In this document: positions 44,736-49,043 of the stretch, piece after piece
Position numbering within the stretch: the stretch's first letter is position 1
Layout of the letters: each line of letters opens with the position of its first letter
Source of the DNA: Defluviitaleaceae bacterium
GTDB lineage: Bacteria > Bacillota > Clostridia > Lachnospirales > WQUN01
Length of the DNA stretch: 49,043 nt
Direction of reading: 5' to 3'
NCBI GenBank assembly: GCA_009781765.1
Contig: WQVC01000007.1
Span: forward strand, 1 to 49,043
Translations under genes and position numbers: made by a program
The notes under the pieces: generated by a model
Told to the model about the DNA's origin: nothing
Database searches by the model: none
What the model saw: the letters and a program-made list of their open reading frames with translations, nothing else

Positions 44736-45209
44736 TCACCGACCGAAAATTGAAAATTGCAAGCGAAGCCGTGCGACTTCTTCGTTCGTAATTGTGAACG
44801 AGCGTATGTAGCCGCGCGAACTTTGAAAATCGCGCAAAAAGTCGATTGCGTCGTAAAAATTTCCGGCGTATTCTACGACGACGCGCATTTCGTAAAAATT
44901 TTCGCCCGGTGAAAGTCGGGCGATGCTTGAAATTTCGCCGGCAGAAAATTCGTGCGTTTCAAGCCCGAAGGTTGCGCCGCGCCCGGAAATTCCGGCAAGT
45001 GCGGGCAACATTTGTTCGTACGGCAAAACGGTGTAATCCGCGTCGTTGCGCAAAAGCGCGTTCATGGCGGAATATCTGCGCTCGAGAAGGCGCACGCTTT
45101 CACGCCCCGTTTGCAACGAACGTGCCGCCGGTGCAATCCAAACAACCCACGCGAAAATTAAAATCGCGAGGTTAAACAGTCCGAAAATCCAAAAAATTCG
45201 CTCTCTCAT
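44736..45209 (-). CDS. PilO-like membrane protein
   Basis: A 157-residue protein with one N-terminal membrane helix (FWIFGLFNLAILIFAWVVW, about 5-24), a coiled-coil-like helix (SLQTGRESVRLLERRYSAMN) and a C-terminal ferredoxin-like part (FYEMRVVVEYAGNFYDAIDF). This order is that of PilO, an inner-membrane alignment protein of type IV pili. The match is by layout and the Y.g.y..~~.Fl strand-helix pattern only. It is far from the GspF/pseudopilin pair at 29951-31458. No ribosome site precedes the ATG; instead TATACT (45221-45216) lies six bases upstream, suggesting a leaderless transcript. Confidence 0.55.
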   Translation of the reverse strand: MRERIFWIFGLFNLAILIFAWVVWIAPAARSLQTGRESVRLLERRYSAMNALLRNDADYTVLPYEQMLPALAGISGRGATFGLETHEFSAGEISSIARLSPGENFYEMRVVVEYAGNFYDAIDFLRDFQSSRGYIRSFTITNEEVARLRLQFSIFGR

Positions 45210-45227
45210 GGGCGGAGTATATCACAA

Positions 45228-45336
45228 GAGAGTGTTGAAAAATAGCTTGAGCTGTGCCTGCATCGCAGGAAAATGACGGATTCAGGTCATTTTCCGAGAT
45301 GCGGCATATGCGAAAGCGTAATTTTTCAACACTCTC
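45228..45336. repeat. Family B palindromic repeat, 16-bp perfect inverted ends
   Basis: GAGAGTGTTGAAAAAT (45228-45243) and ATTTTTCAACACTCTC (45321-45336) are perfect inverses. The core has GGAAAATGAC/GTCATTTTCC and GCATC/GATGC inner stems, so the whole 109 bp folds as one hairpin. It lies between divergent genes and next to the putative -10 of the PilO-like gene. Confidence 0.9.
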
Positions 45337-45352
45337 CACAAAAGGTGCGAAA

Positions 45353-46114
45353 ATGTCGAAAAAAAGAGAATCTGATATGTACGAGCCAATTAAATCTTTG
45401 CTTATGTCGCAGGGGTTTATTGTGCGCGGCGAGGTCAATGGCTGCGATATTGCGGCAGTTCGCGGCGAGGAACTTTGGATTGTTGAAATGAAACTCAGCG
45501 CGAATTTGACGCTGATTTTTCAGGCAATGGCGCGGCAGGAGGCGTCGGAGAATGTTTTTATCGCTGTACCGCGCCCGAAATCCGGCAGAGACAAAAAATT
45601 TCGCGCGTTGAGAAAATTAGTGAAAAAATTGGAACTCGGGCTGATAGTCGTTTCGCTTGACAGCCCTGTTTGCCTTGCGGAAATTTTGATTTTTCCCAAA
45701 AATGCGAAGCGCGAAGTGTGCCCGACGAACACGTCGGCGCATTCTCCCGAAGCCGCCACTTCCCGTGCAAATAAAAAGGCGTCTGCCATCAAGAAAGAAA
45801 TTTTCGGGCGTACAACTGACAGCCCCGGCGGAACTTCGCGTGAAAAGGTAAACACAGCGTATCGCGAACGCTGTGTAAAAATTGCGTGTTTGCTTGAAGC
45901 AAGGGGTGCGCAAAGCGCGAAATCTCTTCGCGAAATGGGATGCGAAAGCGATGCGTATCCCATTTTGCGCGGAAATCATTTCGGTTGGTTTGAAAAAATC
46001 GACAAAGGAATCTATGACATTACGGAAACATGCCGAAATTATCTGAACGAAAGCGAGGATGTTACGCTTATTACATATTATCGCATGAAGGCCGAATATA
46101 GTGAATCAAATTAA
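45353..46114 (+). CDS. DUF2161 protein, putative PD-(D/E)XK nuclease
   Basis: A 253-residue protein of the DUF2161 family. The N-terminal core has the PD-(D/E)XK layout: MYEPIKSLLMSQGFIVRGEV, then the Asp in NGCDIAAVRGEE and the Glu-x-Lys in LWIVEMKLSANLTLIFQA, then ENVFIAVPRPK. This fold cuts nucleic acid in other families, but the DUF2161 substrate is not known. Residues about 130-175 are a low-complexity linker, and the C-terminal part (about 180-250) looks like a winged-helix (CVKIACLLEARGAQSAKSLR). AAAGGTG precedes the ATG at 45353. The gene directly follows a family B repeat, and its last codons are one arm of a possible RNA pseudoknot. Confidence 0.82.
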   Translation: MSKKRESDMYEPIKSLLMSQGFIVRGEVNGCDIAAVRGEELWIVEMKLSANLTLIFQAMARQEASENVFIAVPRPKSGRDKKFRALRKLVKKLELGLIVVSLDSPVCLAEILIFPKNAKREVCPTNTSAHSPEAATSRANKKASAIKKEIFGRTTDSPGGTSREKVNTAYRERCVKIACLLEARGAQSAKSLREMGCESDAYPILRGNHFGWFEKIDKGIYDITETCRNYLNESEDVTLITYYRMKAEYSESN

Positions 46115-46170
46115 GAAGCGTCCCGTCGGCTACGCAAATCAAATTGATTCACTGTAAACCGGACGGGCGC
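46100..46170 (+). promoter_or_regulatory. Possible H-type pseudoknot before ABC transporter operon
   Basis: Stem 1: AGTGAATCAA (46100-46109) with TTGATTCACT (46144-46153). Stem 2: GCG-T-CCCGTC-GG (46118-46129, in the loop of stem 1) with CC-G-GACGGG-CGC (46159-46170), 11 pairs with two bulges. The crossed order gives an H-type pseudoknot, or two exclusive folds. The ribosome site of the ATPase gene is 36 bases downstream. No TPP or other known riboswitch motif was seen. Confidence 0.45.
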
Positions 46171-46217
46171 GAACGAAAAGACAACTTCCTGCATAGCATG
46201 TCACTGAGGTGGTTTTT

Positions 46218-46991
46218 ATGCGGGAGATATTGCGGTTTGACGAAGTTTCGTTAACGTATCAGGCGGATAACGGGGAAGTTGACGCGCTTCGTGATATAAA
46301 TTTTTCCGTAAACGAGGGCGAACTTGTTTCGATTATCGGGCCTTCGGGCTGCGGTAAAACGACGCTGTTGAGCCTTGTTGCCGGGCTTGTTGCGCCCAGT
46401 CGGGGCAAAATTTTTGTTTGCGGCCGGGAAGTCAGCGGAGTTTTGCGAGAGGTTGGCTACATGCTTCAAAAAGACAGCCTTTTGGATTGGCGCAGTATTT
46501 TCGGCAACGTGATGCTGGGGCTTGAAATTCGCGGGCTGAAAGAAAATGCGCAGTACGTTGAACATCTTTTAAAAAGCTACGGGCTTTGGGGATTTCGCGA
46601 CAAGCACCCGTCGCAACTTTCCGGCGGAATGCGTCAACGCGCCGCGCTTATTCGAACCCTCGCGGTTAAGCCCGATATTTTGCTTCTGGACGAAGCGTTT
46701 TCCGCACTGGATTATCAAACGCGGCTCGTTGTTGCCGACGATGTTTTTAATATTTTGCGGCGTGAAAAAAAATCGGCGGTTATTGTTACGCACGACATCG
46801 CCGAAGGCATATCTATGGCCGACAGAATCATTGTTTTATCCAAGCGTCCCGGCCGCGTGAGTATGGATTTTCCGTTAAAGTTCGAAACCGGCGATTCGCG
46901 TACATTGCCGCCGCTTCGCCGTCGCGACGACCCGCTTTTTCGACAATACTTTAACGATATTCGATTGGAGCTGGGTATAAATGTTATCTGA
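46218..46991 (+). CDS. ABC transporter ATP-binding protein (SsuB/TauB/ThiZ type)
   Basis: A 257-residue ATPase energising the permease and binding protein encoded next. Walker A is GPSGCGKTT (about 40-48), the signature is LSGGMRQRAALIR, and Walker B is ILLLDEAFSALD, followed by the switch His in VIVTHDIAEG. The sequence class is that of nitrate/sulfonate/taurine and pyrimidine-precursor transporters. The ATG at 46218 is chosen because GAGGTGG lies five bases upstream; a GTG three codons earlier overlaps that site. It overlaps the permease gene by 11 bases. Confidence 0.93.
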   Translation: MREILRFDEVSLTYQADNGEVDALRDINFSVNEGELVSIIGPSGCGKTTLLSLVAGLVAPSRGKIFVCGREVSGVLREVGYMLQKDSLLDWRSIFGNVMLGLEIRGLKENAQYVEHLLKSYGLWGFRDKHPSQLSGGMRQRAALIRTLAVKPDILLLDEAFSALDYQTRLVVADDVFNILRREKKSAVIVTHDIAEGISMADRIIVLSKRPGRVSMDFPLKFETGDSRTLPPLRRRDDPLFRQYFNDIRLELGINVI

Positions 46992-47778
46992 CGGACGTGT
47001 AAAATTTTTGGCGGCAAAAAAACGACGGCGAGTTTTAATCAGAGTTTCTCAAATTTCGATTTTAATTTTGACGCTTGTTTTGTGGGAAGGGTTAGCCCGA
47101 GCCGGCGTTATTGACAGCTTTATTATGAGCCAACCCGCACGCATTTTACGTACAATTTTAAATTGGCAAAACAATAATCTGCCGCTTCATATCGGCGTGA
47201 CTTTTTTTGAAACAATAATCGGATTCACACTGGGTGCGTTACTTGGAATTTTTATTGCGTTCGTGCTTTGGTGGTCGGATGTTTTGGCAAAAATCGCCGA
47301 CCCGTACTTGGTTGTGCTTAACGCGCTGCCGAAAATTGCTCTCGGGCCGGTAATAATCATTTGGGTCGGCGCGGGAATGCAGGCGGTAATTGTGATGGCA
47401 CTGGCGATTTCTCTCATCGTTACAGTAATGGAGATGCTTAACGGCTTCAAAAATGCCGACCCCGAATTCGTAAAAATGGCAAAAACTTTCGGCGCGTCGC
47501 GATTGCAAATTTTTACGAAAGTGATTTTCCCCTTCAACCTGAGCACGCTTTTTAACTGCCTGAAAATTAACATCGGGCTGTCGCTTGTTGGTGTAATAGC
47601 CGGAGAATTTCTTGTTTCCCGCGCCGGCCTCGGCTACCTGATTGTTTACGGCGGGCAGGTTTTCCAAATGGACCTTGTTATGACAAGCGTAATTATTCTT
47701 GCGGTACTTGCTGCCTTGCTTTATCGCGCTGTTGCACTTTTGGAAACGGCGGTAATGCGAGCGGTTAGGCATAGGTAA
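46981..47778 (+). CDS. ABC transporter permease (SsuC/ThiX type)
   Basis: A 265-residue inner-membrane protein with about six helices, after a basic N-terminus (KKRRRVLIR). ALPKIALGPVIIIWVGAG and the EAA-like loop MAKTFGASRLQIFTKVIFP are typical of the sulfonate/nitrate/thiamine-precursor permeases. The start lies inside the end of the ATPase gene. A TTTTTTGCC-TGAC-GGCAAAAAA hairpin follows the stop and may lower read-through into the binding-protein gene, which has its own GAGGAGG site 96 bases further on. Confidence 0.92.
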   Translation: MLSDGRVKFLAAKKRRRVLIRVSQISILILTLVLWEGLARAGVIDSFIMSQPARILRTILNWQNNNLPLHIGVTFFETIIGFTLGALLGIFIAFVLWWSDVLAKIADPYLVVLNALPKIALGPVIIIWVGAGMQAVIVMALAISLIVTVMEMLNGFKNADPEFVKMAKTFGASRLQIFTKVIFPFNLSTLFNCLKINIGLSLVGVIAGEFLVSRAGLGYLIVYGGQVFQMDLVMTSVIILAVLAALLYRAVALLETAVMRAVRHR

Positions 47779-47874
47779 AAGGAAATCTTTTTTGCCTGAC
47801 GGCAAAAAAACGTTCGCAAAAAGCGCGTTGAAGCGTCGCGACTTTTTGCTCACTGATTAAGAGGAGGCTTTAAA

Positions 47875-48879
47875 ATGAATTTTTTGAAAATGACAGGGCT
47901 TTTCTTACTTGCGCTTACGGTTTTAGCAGCGTGTGCGTGCGGCGGCACAGATGACGACCTCGTAACGGTACGAGTAAGCGAGGTAACGCGCTCGGTATTT
48001 TACGCGCCGCAATACGCGGCAATCGAGCTCGGCTTTTTTGAGGACGAAGGCATCCGCATCGACTTAATTACAAGCGACGGCGCAGACCGCGTAATGACCG
48101 CTCTTTTAACCGGCGCGGTTGACATCGGATTCTCCGGGCCGGAAGCGACAATTTATGTATTCAACGAAGGTCGCGCCGACCACGCAGTTGTTTTCGCGCA
48201 AGTCACAAAACGCGACGGTTCTTTTTTAATCGGTCGCGAACCGATGCCCGATTTTGCATGGGAAAATTTGCGCGACGCCTCGGTTTTGCCCGGCAGACGC
48301 GGCGGAATGCCGTTTATGGCACTTGAATACGTTGTTCGTTCCCACGGGCTTGAACCCGGCACGGATGTAGACTTCGACACATCGGTTGCATTTGCCGCGA
48401 TGGTCGGTGCATTTTTGGGCGGCAACGCAGACTTCGTAACGGCGTTCGAACCCGCTGCGTCAACAATTGAGCTTGAAGGACGCGGCTTCGTTGTTGCATC
48501 CGTCGGCGAAGCCTCCGGCGAAATTCCCTACACCGCATACTACGCGCTCGGCAGCTTCATCGAGGCGAACCCGGAAATTATTCAGGGCTTCACAAACGCA
48601 ATTGCTCGCGGGCAAGTGTGGGTACAGGAAAATCCGCCCGAAGTAATCGCGGAAGTAATTTCGCCCTTCTTCCCCGACGCCGACCCCGTAATTTTAACAA
48701 GCGCGATTGCTCGTTATCTCGAATTTGACGCCTACTCATCCGACCCCGTTATGACCGAAGATTCCTTCGACCGCCTTCAAACCGTAATGGAATCCGCCGG
48801 CGAACTTACTCGCCGCGCCCCCTTCGATGTGTTGGTTGATAATTCTTTCGCCGAACGCGCTGTTGAAAATTTGAGATAA
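47875..48879 (+). CDS. NMT1/THI5-like substrate-binding lipoprotein
   Basis: A 334-residue binding lipoprotein. The lipobox is LAACAC with the same CAC doublet as the lipoproteins at 17013 and 18450. The mature part starts VRVSEVTRSVFYAPQYAAIE, then LGFFEDEGIRIDLITSDGAD, ALLTGAVDIGFSGPEATI, characteristic of the NMT1/THI5/SsuA superfamily. Ligands in that group include hydroxymethylpyrimidine, aminopyrimidines, riboflavin, sulfonates and nitrate; none can be chosen here. GAGGAGG precedes the ATG. It forms a three-gene operon with the ATPase and permease. Confidence 0.9.
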   Translation: MNFLKMTGLFLLALTVLAACACGGTDDDLVTVRVSEVTRSVFYAPQYAAIELGFFEDEGIRIDLITSDGADRVMTALLTGAVDIGFSGPEATIYVFNEGRADHAVVFAQVTKRDGSFLIGREPMPDFAWENLRDASVLPGRRGGMPFMALEYVVRSHGLEPGTDVDFDTSVAFAAMVGAFLGGNADFVTAFEPAASTIELEGRGFVVASVGEASGEIPYTAYYALGSFIEANPEIIQGFTNAIARGQVWVQENPPEVIAEVISPFFPDADPVILTSAIARYLEFDAYSSDPVMTEDSFDRLQTVMESAGELTRRAPFDVLVDNSFAERAVENLR

Positions 48880-48970
48880 TAGTGAGTCAAGTTGAAAACG
48901 GTCTTTCGCGCTTGCGCGAGAAGAACGGTTTCAATTTGACGAACCCCCGACACGAGTGCTTTTGCGCAAG
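48880..48970 (+). repeat. Family C repeat, interrupted by family A
   Basis: TAGTGAGTCAAGTTGAAAAC through GACACGAGTGCTTTTGCGCAAG matches the other C copies closely, then stops where the second arm GCAAAAGTGCGAGTG should follow. The sequence TATA and a family A left end come instead. Confidence 0.8.
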
Positions 48971-48974
48971 TATA

Positions 48975-49043
48975 GCGAACGCCTTTGAGAACCGTGAAGG
49001 CGAGTCGGGAAATCGCGGGCTTCTGCGCGTTTTCCGACGAAAC
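48975..49043 (+). repeat. Family A repeat, truncated by window end
   Basis: GCGAACGCCTTTGAGAACCG, GTGAAGGCGAGTCGGGAAAT, CGCGGGCTTCT and GCGCGTTTTCCGACGA follow the family order. The right end is outside the window. Confidence 0.8.

Noticed and set aside
46115-46217. TPP riboswitch upstream of the thiamine-precursor-like transporter
   Set aside because: Neither the CTGAGA nor the ACCTGA core nor the GGATAATGCC-type segment is present; only the unrelated pseudoknot-like pairing was found.

Overview
The window (49 kb, roughly 50% GC) looks like chromosome from an anaerobic, plant-fibre-degrading member of the Bacillota, most likely an uncultured Clostridia lineage. The support is gene order (rpmF-plsX-acpP-rnc), GTG/TTG starts with AGGAGG-type ribosome sites, CUT1 sugar transporters without a linked ATPase, BioY, a WalJ-type hydrolase, DUF2161, and lipoproteins in place of periplasmic proteins. 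No rRNA, tRNA, CRISPR array, phage or complete transposon was seen. This assignment rests on reading the sequence, not on a database search.

Layout. 1-1943 (+): end of a possible acetyltransferase gene, a nitroreductase, a YlxP-like protein and a YgjP-type metallopeptidase. 1900-4600 (-): operon galE-gshA-ruvA with ATGA overlaps. 5143-19640 (+): a 14.5-kb transport locus: a giant membrane-anchored solute-binding protein with two carbohydrate-binding-like domains, two permeases, an NHL/TPR protein, a YIP1-type membrane protein, a DUF5696-like lipoprotein, a second permease pair, a second binding lipoprotein and a two-domain lipoprotein. Next come an intracellular GH10 xylanase, FtsH and a GNAT protein. 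23657-28790 (-): bioY, araD, a pentulose kinase and a GH51 arabinofuranosidase. 28885-31458 (-): rlmN, a pseudopilin and a GspF/PilC-like protein. 31952-34645 (+): rpmF, plsX, acpP, rnc, aroQ. 35112-38170 (+): murA, a stalk/CAP-domain secreted protein, walJ. 39309-43152 (+): two paralogous envelope proteins of unknown family and a frameshifted secreted cysteine peptidase with bacterial Ig-like domains. 43426-44556 (+): HtrA protease. 44736-45209 (-): PilO-like protein. 45353-48879 (+): DUF2161 protein and an SsuABC/ThiXYZ-type ABC transporter.

How it fits together: the transport locus and xylanase suggest uptake of xylo-oligosaccharides and their hydrolysis inside the cell. The GH51, kinase and AraD would remove and catabolise arabinose side chains.

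The most unusual aspect is a dense population of small palindromic repeats, here named A to E. Family A (inverted ends GCGAACG/CGTTCGC) occurs between genes and also in frame inside bioY. Neighbouring araD and the pentulose kinase gene carry further in-frame insertions. Families B (16-bp perfect terminal inverted repeats) and C (two hairpins) are MITE-like, and one A copy sits inside a C copy. Family E hairpins are intrinsic terminators with a shared loop, two of which lie in divergent intergenic regions where they terminate no visible gene. A possible H-type pseudoknot precedes the ABC transporter at 46100-46170, and a possible transcription attenuator precedes the paralog pair at 39174-39268.
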